Shown piece after piece: positions 8,487-16,106 of a stretch of 64,000 bases of DNA. This DNA comes from Lawsonibacter faecis (GTDB taxonomy: Bacteria; Bacillota; Clostridia; Oscillospirales; Oscillospiraceae). The stretch is from assembly GCF_014287675.1 (NCBI RefSeq), contig NZ_JACOPQ010000007.1, positions 124,001-188,000 of the forward strand, read 5' to 3'. Position 1 is the stretch's first letter. Each line of letters starts with the position of its first letter. The notes below the pieces were generated by a model. The model made no database searches. It was not told the origin of the DNA and saw nothing but the letters and a program-made list of their open reading frames with translations. The translations under genes and the position numbers were made by a program.

Positions 8487-9473
8487 TCATACCGGTATCT
8501 TCAGGACGTCTCCCGGGTAGATGAGGTTGGGATTGGAGATGCCGTTGAGCTCCGCCAGGGCGCTCACGGTGGTGCCGTACCGCTGGGCGATGCCCCAGAG
8601 GGTGTCGCCGGGGCGGACGGTGTAGAGGGCGTACCCCACGGGGATGACGAAGCGCTGGCCGGGGTAGATGAGGTTGGGGTTTTCAATGCCGTTGGCCTCC
8701 ACGATGGCCTCCACCGTCACGCCGTACCGCACCGCGATGGCCCAGAGGGTGTCCCCGGGCTGGACGGTGTAGACGACCTGGGGCCGCCGCTCCTCCTCGG
8801 TGAGGAGCACCCCCTCGGTGAAGCGGTCGCGGTCCACGTAGCCTGTGATGCCGGGCACCTCGCCCCGGTCGGTGTACTGCCAGCCGGTCCAGGACGCCCA
8901 GTTTTCGTACACCCGGGGGGAGTCCACCTCCCAGTCGGCCACCCAGAGGGGGTAGCGGGCCACCGCGTCGTCCATCAGATGGTTGGCGGCGTCGCTGTCG
9001 CAGTAGATCATGGGCGTTACGCCGGTCAGAGTCTCCAGTTCCTCCAGGAAGGCCAGGGCCACCGCGCCGGCCTGGGCCGGGCTCAGGCCGCTGAGCTCGA
9101 AGTCCAGGGCCGGGCGGCAGTCGTAGGAGAGGCCGTCGATGAGTCCGGCGAAGAAGCGGGCCTGCTCCCGGGCGCCGTCCTCGGTGACGGCGGTGAGGTA
9201 GTGGTAGAAGCCCAGGTGGAGCCCTGCGTCCAGGGCCCCCCGGTAGTGGGCGCGGAAGTAGTCGTCCACGCCGTCGTAGCCGTAGCTGGCGCGGATATAG
9301 ACGGTGCGGACGCCGCCGGAGCGGGCGGCGGGGAAGTCGACGGAGCCCTGGAAGACGCTCACGTCCACTCCCGCCGTCTGGTTGTCCGACACGGGAGTCA
9401 GGGCCAGGGCGGCGGGCAGCAGCCCCGTCAGCAGCACCAGTGCCAACCCCAGGGCGATGAGTTTTTTGCGCAA
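8487..9473 (-). CDS. Secreted GH25 lysozyme with two LysM domains
   Basis: Cell-wall hydrolase (N-acetylmuramidase type) of 328 residues. A signal peptide of about 25 residues (MRKKLIALGLALVLLTGLLP, then Ala-rich) leads into a GH25 domain (about 33-225). That domain holds the typical acidic residues in AGVDVSVFQG and PALDFELSG and the fold motif YPLWVADWEVDSP. Two LysM repeats follow (about 237-280 and 286-328), each starting YTVxPGDTLWxIAxRYG, which bind peptidoglycan. The start is TTG at 9471-9473, preceded by AAAGGTG. It is a monocistronic gene with its own terminator. Confidence 0.9.
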   Translation of the reverse strand: MRKKLIALGLALVLLTGLLPAALALTPVSDNQTAGVDVSVFQGSVDFPAARSGGVRTVYIRASYGYDGVDDYFRAHYRGALDAGLHLGFYHYLTAVTEDGAREQARFFAGLIDGLSYDCRPALDFELSGLSPAQAGAVALAFLEELETLTGVTPMIYCDSDAANHLMDDAVARYPLWVADWEVDSPRVYENWASWTGWQYTDRGEVPGITGYVDRDRFTEGVLLTEEERRPQVVYTVQPGDTLWAIAVRYGVTVEAIVEANGIENPNLIYPGQRFVIPVGYALYTVRPGDTLWGIAQRYGTTVSALAELNGISNPNLIYPGDVLKIPV

Positions 9474-9575
9474 GAAAAATCACACCTTTTATTTAGAATT
9501 GGATAGCTCCAATCCATTCTATGACCGGCAGCTGCGTCCCGCCCGCCGGTTGGCCCGCTTTTTCGCGCCGCCCGC

Positions 9576-9604
9576 TTGCCATTTGGCCCGGAAACGAGTA
9601 TAAT
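9576..9604 (+). promoter_or_regulatory. Sigma-A promoter of icd
   Basis: TTGCCA (9576-9581), 17-bp spacer, perfect TATAAT (9599-9604), 33 bp before the icd start codon. Confidence 0.8.
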
Positions 9605-9637
9605 ACCCCCAAATGCTGTGTGTCTGGAGGATGACCC

Positions 9638-10855
9638 ATGGAAAAAATCAAAATGACAACGCCGCTGGTGGAGCTGGACGGCGACGAGATGACCCGCATC
9701 CTGTGGGCGGACATCAAGTCCGTCCTGCTGGAGCCCTACATTGACCTGAAGACCGTCTACTTCGACCTGGGCCTGCCCGAGCGGGAGAAAACCGCCGACC
9801 AGGTGACGGTGGACAGCGCCAACGCCATCAAGGAGTACGGCGTGGGCGTCAAGTGCGCCACCATCACACCCAACGCCCAGCGGGTGGAGGAGTACCAGCT
9901 CACAGAGATGTGGAAGTCCCCCAACGGCACCATCCGGGCCATCCTGGACGGCACGGTCTTCCGGGCCCCCATCATGGTCAAGGGCATCTCCCCGGTGGTG
10001 AAGAACTGGAAGGAGCCCATCACCATCGCCCGCCACGCCTACGGGGACGTGTACCGCTGCGTGGAGTACCGGGTCCCCGGCCCCGGCGTGGCCGAGCTGG
10101 TCTTCTCCGGCAAGGGCGGCACCGACTTCCGCCAGACCATCTTCGACTTCGACGGCGCGGGCGTCATCCAGGGCCAGTACAACAAGGACGAGTCCATCTC
10201 CTCCTTCGCCCGCTCCTGCTTCCAGTTCGCCATCGACACCAGGCAGGACCTGTGGTTTTCCACCAAGGACACCATCTCCAAGAAGTACGACCACACCTTC
10301 AAGGACATCTTCGCCGATATCTACGAGGCCGAGTACAGGCATAAGTTCGAGTCCCTGGGCATCACCTACTTCTATACCCTCATCGACGACGCGGTGGCCC
10401 GCGTCATCCGGAGCAAGGGCGGCTTCATCTGGGCCTGCAAGAACTACGACGGCGACGTGATGAGCGACATGGTGAGCACCGCCTTCGGCTCCCTCGCCAT
10501 GATGACCTCCGTGCTGGTCTCCCCCGACGGGAAGTACGAGTACGAGGCCGCCCACGGCACCGTCACCCAGCACTACTACCGCTACCTCCAGGGGGAGAAC
10601 CCCTCCACCAACCCCATGGCCACTATCTTCGCCTGGACCGGGGCCCTCGCCAAGCGGGGCGAGCTGGACGGCAACGCTGCCCTCACCGAATTTGCCCACA
10701 AGCTGGAGCAGGCCTCCGTCGCCACCATTGAGAGCGGTGTGATGACCAAGGACCTGGCCGGCCTCTGGGAGGGCGAGCTGCCCGCCACCGCCGTGGACAG
10801 CGGCGTCTTCCTCCAGTCTATCAAGATCAACCTGGAGAAGCTGCTGGAGGCCTGA
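9638..10855 (+). CDS. icd: NADP-dependent isocitrate dehydrogenase (eukaryotic-like, type II)
   Basis: Oxidatively decarboxylates isocitrate to 2-oxoglutarate, supplying the carbon skeleton for glutamate and usually NADPH. At 405 residues it matches the homodimeric eukaryote-like subfamily rather than the E. coli type. Diagnostic stretches include VELDGDEMTRILWADIK at the N-terminus, TITPNAQRVEE, the substrate-loop region WKSPNGTIRAILDGTVFR, and the C-terminal EAAHGTVTQHYYRY typical of the NADP-binding site. A strong promoter and a hairpin terminator flank it, so it is monocistronic. No aconitase or citrate synthase gene is adjacent. Confidence 0.95.
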   Translation: MEKIKMTTPLVELDGDEMTRILWADIKSVLLEPYIDLKTVYFDLGLPEREKTADQVTVDSANAIKEYGVGVKCATITPNAQRVEEYQLTEMWKSPNGTIRAILDGTVFRAPIMVKGISPVVKNWKEPITIARHAYGDVYRCVEYRVPGPGVAELVFSGKGGTDFRQTIFDFDGAGVIQGQYNKDESISSFARSCFQFAIDTRQDLWFSTKDTISKKYDHTFKDIFADIYEAEYRHKFESLGITYFYTLIDDAVARVIRSKGGFIWACKNYDGDVMSDMVSTAFGSLAMMTSVLVSPDGKYEYEAAHGTVTQHYYRYLQGENPSTNPMATIFAWTGALAKRGELDGNAALTEFAHKLEQASVATIESGVMTKDLAGLWEGELPATAVDSGVFLQSIKINLEKLLEA

Positions 10856-10914
10856 GTGGCGGAGGCGTTCGTAACAAAGCGGCTGCTGCGGCCATATCTC
10901 CGGAAGGATAACTG

Positions 10915-10946
10915 AAAAAAACGGGAGGCGTCCGCCTCCCGTTTTT
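10915..10946 (+). terminator. Terminator of icd
   Basis: Stem ACGGGAGGCG/CGCCTCCCGT with a TC apex, flanked by A6 and T5, starting about 60 bp after the icd stop codon. Confidence 0.85.
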
Positions 10947-11006
10947 GTATGGTTTCGGCCCTGAAGGGGCATACTTTTCCCATCCAACAAATGGGAGGGT
11001 CAGACC

Positions 11007-11600
11007 ATGTCCGTTTCCTTTGACAAAAGTGAGACCAGAGTAAACCTGATGCGGGCCTTTGCCGGCGAGAGCCAGGCCCGCAACCGCTACACCTTCGCCG
11101 CCGGGCTCGCCAAGAAAAAGAACCTCCAGGTTATCCAGGGGGTGTTTACCTTTACCGCCAGCCAGGAGGAGCAGCACGCCAAGGTGTACTACAATCTGCT
11201 GGAGAAGCTCTCCGGCCAGACCATCGGCATCGACGGCACCTACCCCGTGGATATCTTCCCCGATATCCTCCAGCACCTCCGGGCCGCCCAGCACAACGAG
11301 TACCAGGAGTGGGACCACGACTACCGCCACTTTGCCGAGGTGGCCAAGGGCGAGGGCTTTGAGGAGATCTCCCACACCTTCTCCTCCATCGCCGACATTG
11401 AGAAGACCCACGGTGACCGCTTCGGCCGCTTTGCAGACCTGCTGGAGCAGGGCAAGCTCTTCGTCAGCGATGTGGAGTGCAAGTGGATGTGCCTCAACTG
11501 CGGCCAGATCATCGACGCAACTATGGCGCCCGCCATGTGCCCGGTGTGCAAGCATCCCCAGGGCTTCTTTGTCCGCTGGGAGATGGCCCCCTTCGAGTAA
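11007..11600 (+). CDS. rbr: Rubrerythrin
   Basis: Non-haem diiron peroxidase of anaerobes that reduces hydrogen peroxide with electrons from rubredoxin-type donors. The 197 residues form an N-terminal ferritin-like four-helix domain with diiron ligands in FAGESQARNRY, SQEEQHAK, AAQHNEYQEW and IEKTHGDRF. A C-terminal rubredoxin-like knuckle follows with CLNCG and CPVCK, an FeCys4 site. The start ATG has GGGAGGG seven bases upstream. With the manganese catalase at 18.5 kb and mntP at 15.3 kb it forms a loose oxidative-stress neighbourhood, though they are not one operon. Confidence 0.95.
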   Translation: MSVSFDKSETRVNLMRAFAGESQARNRYTFAAGLAKKKNLQVIQGVFTFTASQEEQHAKVYYNLLEKLSGQTIGIDGTYPVDIFPDILQHLRAAQHNEYQEWDHDYRHFAEVAKGEGFEEISHTFSSIADIEKTHGDRFGRFADLLEQGKLFVSDVECKWMCLNCGQIIDATMAPAMCPVCKHPQGFFVRWEMAPFE

Positions 11601-11608
11601 GCGAAATC

Positions 11609-11645
11609 AAAAAACCCGCCCGGCGGCTGCCGGGCGGGTTTTTTT
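11609..11645. terminator. Bidirectional terminator between rubrerythrin and HD-domain genes
   Basis: A6-ACCCGCCCGGC stem, GGCT loop, perfect complementary arm and T7. It serves the plus-strand rubrerythrin gene and can stop the converging minus-strand HD gene. Confidence 0.9.
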
Positions 11646-11703
11646 AATTCCGGCCCCTTGCCGTACATGAGCTGGGAGATCGGCGGGGGCCCGCCGCTGC
11701 AGC

Positions 11704-12273
11704 CTAATCCCTCTGCGTTGAGGTCTTCTCCAGCGTGTCCTGCGCACACATCTCCCGGAGGGCCTTGAGCCAGGGGAACTCGGCGGCATTCTCCACGCCG
11801 TAGGTCAGGTTGAGGTCGTACTCCAGGGGCGTCCAGGTGTCCAGCGGGGCCTCATTGTGCTGGATGACGGCCTCCAGCTTGTCCAGGGTCTTGTAGACCC
11901 TGGCCTCCCTGGTCTCCAGGGCGTCCATCTCGGCGAAGAGGGCGCTCAGCTCCCCACGCAGCGGATCGGGCAGGGGAGAGAGCATTCCGGCTACAGCCCG
12001 CACCTCGGTGTCCTCGTCAGCCTGCGTCTTGCTGAAGGCGGGAATATCCCCGGTCACCGCCTCGCCGAAGTCGTGGATAAGGCACATCCGCAGCACCTTG
12101 TCCATGTCCACGTCCTCCAGCTCATCCCTCAGGAGCAAAGCCATCATACCCAGCCGCCAGGAGTGGGCCGCCACCGTCTCATGCCGCCCGGTGGAGGTCC
12201 AGGAGTGGCGGGTGTTGCACTTGAGCTTCTCCAGTTGGCTTAAAAAATTCAGAAATATCCGCTGGTCCATCAT
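11704..12273 (-). CDS. HD-domain hydrolase (YfbR/HDDC2-like, probable 5'-nucleotidase)
   Basis: Metal-dependent phosphohydrolase of 189 residues. The HD signature is clear: histidines in RHETVAAHSWRLGM, then LIHDFGEAVTGDIP, a spacing matching the YfbR/HDDC2 group that dephosphorylates (deoxy)nucleoside 5'-monophosphates. The tandem ATG at 12273/12270 follows GGGGAG; longer upstream extensions read through the preceding gene and its terminator and are rejected. A promoter at 12301-12329 and an upstream terminator make it an independent unit. The nucleotidase activity is inferred from family resemblance only. Confidence 0.8.
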   Translation of the reverse strand: MMDQRIFLNFLSQLEKLKCNTRHSWTSTGRHETVAAHSWRLGMMALLLRDELEDVDMDKVLRMCLIHDFGEAVTGDIPAFSKTQADEDTEVRAVAGMLSPLPDPLRGELSALFAEMDALETREARVYKTLDKLEAVIQHNEAPLDTWTPLEYDLNLTYGVENAAEFPWLKALREMCAQDTLEKTSTQRD

Positions 12274-12300
12274 CCCACGCTCCCCAATGCTGTTTTCCAC

Positions 12301-12329
12301 ATTGTACGCCCTTCGGGTGGAAAAGACAA
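12301..12329 (-). promoter_or_regulatory. Promoter of the HD-domain gene
   Basis: Minus strand TTGTCT (12329-12324), 17-bp spacer, TACAAT (12306-12301), directly downstream of the aldo/keto reductase terminator. Confidence 0.6.
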
Positions 12330-12334
12330 GGGCT

Positions 12335-12369
12335 GAAAAAACGGACGGCTCCCCAGAGGGAGCCGTCCG
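12335..12369 (-). terminator. Terminator of the aldo/keto reductase gene
   Basis: Perfect 12-bp stem CGGACGGCTCCC/GGGAGCCGTCCG with a four-base loop, followed on the minus strand by T6. Confidence 0.9.
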
Positions 12370-12382
12370 GTGGGGAACATGG

Positions 12383-13228
12383 CTACGGCCTGACCCGTTC
12401 CCGGTCGGGGTGTTCGCCGGACCAGCCCGCGCGGGGCATGGCGTCCAGGGCGGCCATGTCCTCCTCTGCAAGGGAGAAGGAAAACAGGTCCAGATTCTGG
12501 GCCATTCGATCAGGGTTGGCCGACTTGGGCAGGGGGAGGACCCCCTTCTGAAGGGCGAAGCGGAGGCAGATCTGAGCCACCGATACGCCGTACCGCCCGG
12601 CCATCTCCGTGAGCAATGGGTCCGAGAGGAGCCGCGCCCGGCCGATGGGACTCCAGGCCTCCACCTGGATGCCGTGGGCGGCGCAGTAGTCCAAAGTCGC
12701 CTGCTGGGTGTACCCGGGGTGAAACTCAATCTGGTCCACCATAGGGGCCACGCTGGCCGACGCGAGGAGGGGCTCCAGATGGCTGGGCAGAAAGTTGGAG
12801 ACACCGATAGCCTTCACCCGCCCCGCCTCGTAGAGGTCCTCCAGGGCCCTCCAGGTGTCCAAATCCAGGGCGGCCCAGTCGCTGCGCTCCAGGTCCGGCC
12901 TGGGCCAGTGGATGAGGTAGAGGTCCAGATAGTCGGTGCCCAGCCGGGCCAGGCTGGCGTCGAAAGCCCGAAGGGCGTTGTCATAGCCCATCTCAGTTTT
13001 CCACACCTTGGAGGTGAGGAAGAATTCTCCCCGGGGCAGTCCGCACTCCGCCAGAGCCCGGCCCAGGGCGCGCTCCGTGCCGTAAAAGGAGGCGGTGTCG
13101 AAGTGGCGGTAGCCGCAGTCCACGGCGGCGCTGAGAACGGCCGCGTCCTCCCCGTCGGCGGCCTTATAGGTGCCGAAGCCCACGGCGGGAATTTTTTGGC
13201 CGTTGGACAGGCGGAAGGTATCGTTCAT
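12383..13228 (-). CDS. Aldo/keto reductase
   Basis: NAD(P)H-dependent carbonyl reductase of 281 residues, a full-length AKR5-like enzyme. The catalytic tetrad is present: Asp and Tyr in FDTASFYGTE, Lys in LTSKVWKT and His in LYLIHWP. GVSNFLPSHLEPLL and the C-terminal LPLPKSANPDRMAQNL, the cofactor phosphate-binding loop, follow. The ATG at 13228 is preferred over an in-frame GTG nine bases upstream because the AAAGGGG site lies eight bases before the ATG but touches the GTG. It is monocistronic. The physiological substrate is unknown. Confidence 0.9.
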   Translation of the reverse strand: MNDTFRLSNGQKIPAVGFGTYKAADGEDAAVLSAAVDCGYRHFDTASFYGTERALGRALAECGLPRGEFFLTSKVWKTEMGYDNALRAFDASLARLGTDYLDLYLIHWPRPDLERSDWAALDLDTWRALEDLYEAGRVKAIGVSNFLPSHLEPLLASASVAPMVDQIEFHPGYTQQATLDYCAAHGIQVEAWSPIGRARLLSDPLLTEMAGRYGVSVAQICLRFALQKGVLPLPKSANPDRMAQNLDLFSFSLAEEDMAALDAMPRAGWSGEHPDRERVRP

Positions 13229-13281
13229 ATGGCGCACCCCTTTCGGTTACGAGGGGATACTACCACAGGCGAAGAAAAAAA

Positions 13282-13830
13282 TCAACCGGCCTTGGGCTGA
13301 AGAAAGGTGAGCCGGGCGGGTGCCTCCAGGGCTGCGGGGACATGCCGCGCCTGCTTTTTTCCGCGGGTGATGAGGGGGAAGAGACGCAGCAGCTCGGCCA
13401 CGGCGCAGACCTTGTCCATGCAGCTCACCACGAGGGACTCCCAGCGGTGGTAGAACTTGGTGGGCGTGGCGGGCCACATATGGGTGGCGATAATATCCCG
13501 CTCCGTGTCGGTGAGCGCAAAGAGGGCCTCGGCGTTCTCCAGAGCGTACCGGGGGTGGTTCTCCATGTGATCCAGGAAGCTGTGGATGCTGTGATCCTGC
13601 CAGTTGTAGAGGAAGAGGTCGTGGAGCAGTCCGCCCCGGGCCGCCGCCCGGGCGTCCAGGCCCAGGACGGAGCAGACGCGGAAGCTGGTGTAAGCCACCA
13701 GGCTGGCATGGTCGTAGGTGCTCACGCCCTCGGCATGCTGGGGGAGGAACCGCATGGACTGCACCGCGCCGCTGCGCTCCAGGTCGGCCACGCAGGCCTC
13801 GTATTCGGATTTATATTGAAAGTTCCACAT
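13282..13830 (-). CDS. HD-domain protein, function unknown
   Basis: Cytoplasmic protein of 182 residues with a partial HD phosphohydrolase signature: an early histidine in TYDHASLVAYTSFRVC, then GGLLHDLFLYNWQDH, and later IIATHMWP. The family is common in Clostridia and usually annotated only as HD-domain hydrolase. The start at 13830 has AAGGAG nine bases upstream. The C-terminus is basic and looks disordered. It is unrelated in sequence to the YfbR-like protein 1.5 kb away. No function is assigned. Confidence 0.7.
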   Translation of the reverse strand: MWNFQYKSEYEACVADLERSGAVQSMRFLPQHAEGVSTYDHASLVAYTSFRVCSVLGLDARAAARGGLLHDLFLYNWQDHSIHSFLDHMENHPRYALENAEALFALTDTERDIIATHMWPATPTKFYHRWESLVVSCMDKVCAVAELLRLFPLITRGKKQARHVPAALEAPARLTFLQPKAG

Positions 13831-14107
13831 ATTGAAAACTCCTTGTCCTTTAAGGTTGTCTCTATGGTATCCTATAAATCCGAAGACGAGCTTTCCCCCT
13901 GATTATGATTTTATTAAGAGAGTGGGAAGAAGAACTTAACGGGGCTGAGCTCAGTATAGCAGAACGGGGTGTCCCGCGCTGCCGGGGTCGGGTATGGATT
14001 TGGTAAAATTCCGGCGGTGCCCAAGATGAGCTGCTCTCCGGCAAAATCCCGCCCAACACTTCCAAAGCAAAAAACCTCCGCAGAGAAAGCCTTGCAGAGC
14101 TGCGTCG
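13831..14107. other. Intergenic region without recognisable gene
   Basis: The gap between the HD gene and the DUF4397 gene begins here. It contains an A+T-rich leader next to the HD start and a short G+C-rich hairpin-prone stretch near 13960-13995. No reading frame shows protein-family character. The remainder of the gap holds the dispersed repeat and a terminator, annotated separately. Confidence 0.5.
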
Positions 14108-14186
14108 TCCGCGGACGACGCGATCAAATGAATCTCCGTCGTGCGGCTTGCAGTCAAAGAAGCCCCGTGGGGCTTCTTTGACTGCA
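14108..14186. repeat. Dispersed extragenic repeat, copy 2
   Basis: Counterpart of 8288-8446. It has a block beginning TCCGCGGACGACGC, then TGCGG, then a perfect 18-bp inverted repeat (14149-14166 with 14169-14186, loop GT) built on GTCAAAGAAGCCCC. Just before the block lies the 20-bp perfect palindrome 14102-14121. The segment of about 85 bp present inside copy 1 is absent here. Confidence 0.6.
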
Positions 14187-14226
14187 GAAACCCGGACCGT
14201 GCGTCGGCACGGTCCGGGTTTCTGCA
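14183..14226 (-). terminator. Terminator hairpin of the DUF4397 gene
   Basis: Perfect 20-bp stem (14183-14202 with 14207-14226, loop GTCG) seven bases past the stop. It shares its first four bases with the neighbouring repeat hairpin, so the two stems compete at the junction. Confidence 0.75.
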
Positions 14227-14232
14227 AACGGT

Positions 14233-15219
14233 TTAAAAATCCTGTACGACCTTGGTGCGGATGACCGGGTCGCGGCTCCAGGCGCCCATGATGTAGATGG
14301 TGTTCATGGAATTGGCGCGTGCGTCCACGTAAGAGGAGGTCAGGGGCTGCACATCGCCGAAGCCGGGGAGGAAGTAGTTGGCCAGGATGATGGGCAGCTC
14401 CTCCAGGGTCTGGATATCGGAGTAGACGGGGGAGAGCATATAGGGGGTCTGGGCCACATAGAAGCCGTAGTCACCGGGTCGGGCCTGCTTGAATGCGGTG
14501 ACCTCCCGGTAGCGCACATCGGAGAAGACTACCCGGCCGTCGTTGAGGATCACATCCAGGGCGGGGCTGTTGTATACCAGGTTTACGGCGCGGATGCAGG
14601 CGCGGTTGCGGGGGCGGTTCTGACAGGGGATGTCGGACACACGCACCAGCTCCAGACCGTTGGTGCCCCGGACAATGGCCAGGGTAATGATCTCGTTGAC
14701 GGCAAAGGGGACGGACTGGCGGTAGAGGACGATGCGGGGGTTCTGGGCGCTGGTGATGGTGACGGTGCGGAAGCCGTCCCGGACCCGGTAGTAGGACCCC
14801 ACATCGCCATACCCCAGGTTATCGGCCACCACCCGGCCGCCGATGAGCACCCGCATGGGGTCGAAATCGGTGACGGCGTTCAGGAAGCGGACCGTGCAGT
14901 ACCCGCTGACCGGGTAGACGGGGCCGGGGGCCACGGGCGGGTTGCCGGGACCGGCAATGGGGGGGACGGGGAAGACGGGGCCCTCCACCGGAGGATTCTC
15001 CCCGCCGGCGATGGGGGGCACGGGGAAGACGGGGCCCTCCACCGGAGGATTTTCCTCACCGGCGATGGGGGGTACGGGATAATCGGGCGCGGGCTGCTGG
15101 TCGTCGGGCACGACGGGGGGCAGGGGGACCACCGGGTAATCCTCCGGCGGAGGGGTGGCGGGCTGGTCCGCCGCACGGCTGAACATGCCTCGCATGGAGG
15201 GCATCTCGTAATTTTCCAT
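14233..15219 (-). CDS. DUF4397-domain protein with proline-rich tandem repeats
   Basis: Protein of 328 residues without a signal peptide. Residues about 20-120 are a Pro/Gly-rich low-complexity arm built from two nearly identical 18-residue units, each running from PPIAG through ENPPVEGPVFPV, with partial copies on either side. The rest matches DUF4397: CTVRFLNAVTDFDPMRVLIGG, YRVRDGFRTVTITS, then a second half beginning CIRAVNLVYNSPALDVIL that echoes the first. DUF4397 proteins are often surface- or spore-associated; a coat role is only a guess. I chose the ATG at 15219; an ATG 39 bases upstream lies before the AAAGGAG site. The terminator follows at once. Confidence 0.75.
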   Translation of the reverse strand: MENYEMPSMRGMFSRAADQPATPPPEDYPVVPLPPVVPDDQQPAPDYPVPPIAGEENPPVEGPVFPVPPIAGGENPPVEGPVFPVPPIAGPGNPPVAPGPVYPVSGYCTVRFLNAVTDFDPMRVLIGGRVVADNLGYGDVGSYYRVRDGFRTVTITSAQNPRIVLYRQSVPFAVNEIITLAIVRGTNGLELVRVSDIPCQNRPRNRACIRAVNLVYNSPALDVILNDGRVVFSDVRYREVTAFKQARPGDYGFYVAQTPYMLSPVYSDIQTLEELPIILANYFLPGFGDVQPLTSSYVDARANSMNTIYIMGAWSRDPVIRTKVVQDF

Positions 15220-15285
15220 AGATGTAGGAGCGCTCCTTTCAGCTTTGATGCACTCCATTCTATGCAGGGGGGCGAAGCAATGGGA

Positions 15286-15846
15286 TTATCCGAATAACCC
15301 GAGGTGTTCCAGCAGAATTTTGACGCCCATGAGGATGAGGACAAGACCGCCGAAGAGCTCCGCCCGGGCGCGGTATCTTGCCCCGAAGACGCTGCCCGCC
15401 TTCACGCCCGCAGCGGAGAGGGCAAGCGTGGTGCAGCCGATGAAGAGAACGGCGGGGAGAATGGCCACCCGGAGAAAGGCAAAGGTGACGCCCACGGCCA
15501 GGGCGTCGATGCTGGTGGCCACGGCCAGGGGGAGCATGGCCTTCGCCGCAAAGGAGCCGTCGGCACAGTCCTCCTCGCTCCGGGACTCCCGCACCATGTT
15601 GCCGCCGATGAGACACAGCAGGAAAAAGGCGATCCAGTGGTCGACGGTGGTGATAAGACTCTGGAAGCCGGTGCCCAGCAGCCAGCCCGCCAGGGGCATC
15701 AGGGCCTGGAAGCCGCCGAACCACAGCCCCGCCGTCAGCATCTGCTTCCAGTTGGTCCGGCCCGCCGAGAGACCCTTACAGATGGAGACGGCAAAGGCGT
15801 CCATTGAGAGGCCCACCGCGATGATAAACAGTTCCCACAGACTCAT
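15286..15846 (-). CDS. mntP: Manganese efflux pump MntP
   Basis: Inner-membrane Mn(II) exporter of 186 residues with six predicted helices in two three-helix repeats. Family motifs are MSLWELFIIAVGLSMDAFAVSICKG at the N-terminus (first repeat, Asp in helix 1) and AVATSIDALAVGVTFAF in the second repeat; these paired acidic residues line the transport path. The ATG at 15846 has a GAGGAGG site. The yybP-ykoY manganese riboswitch immediately upstream confirms the role: the pump should be made when intracellular Mn(II) is high. Confidence 0.95.
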   Translation of the reverse strand: MSLWELFIIAVGLSMDAFAVSICKGLSAGRTNWKQMLTAGLWFGGFQALMPLAGWLLGTGFQSLITTVDHWIAFFLLCLIGGNMVRESRSEEDCADGSFAAKAMLPLAVATSIDALAVGVTFAFLRVAILPAVLFIGCTTLALSAAGVKAGSVFGARYRARAELFGGLVLILMGVKILLEHLGLFG

Positions 15847-15884
15847 TTTTCAAACATCCTCCTCATTTTGGTGCAAATGGGGAC

Positions 15885-16002
15885 AAAAAAAGAGACCTAT
15901 CTGTCCCCTCGACAGATAAGTCTCGTCATTGAAAGCGAAACCAGGGGCAAATCCCCAGTATGTTGGCTCCGCTACGCGTAACCGCGCCGACTACTCCCTT
16001 AT
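15885..16002 (-). promoter_or_regulatory. yybP-ykoY manganese riboswitch with intrinsic terminator, upstream of mntP
   Basis: Read on the minus strand, the leader has the conserved yybP-ykoY elements in order: AAGGGAGTAG at the 5' side (around 16000-15991), the CCAACATAC segment, and AATGACGAGACTTATCTGTC on the 3' side. The last segment pairs with GACAGATAGGTCTC to form a 14-bp terminator stem (15892-15905 with 15911-15924), followed by T7. Mn(II) binding should prevent termination. The coding region starts about 40 nt downstream. The family was recognised by eye; a covariance-model search would confirm it. Confidence 0.92.
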
Positions 16003-16106
16003 TTCTACTTATCCTAACATTTCCTGAGGTAGCTGTCAAGGCGAAAGAGTGGCATTTTCGGCAGAAACATGGTAAACTATGTGAAAACACGGCGGAAAGG
16101 AATCAA

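Noticed and set aside
9428..10990. 520-residue minus-strand frame across icd
   Set aside because: Antisense to icd, which has a full set of family motifs, its own promoter and its own terminator.
14945..15080. Tandem DNA repeat considered as a CRISPR or satellite
   Set aside because: The repeats are in frame and encode the proline-rich units of the DUF4397 protein; there are no variable spacers and no cas genes.
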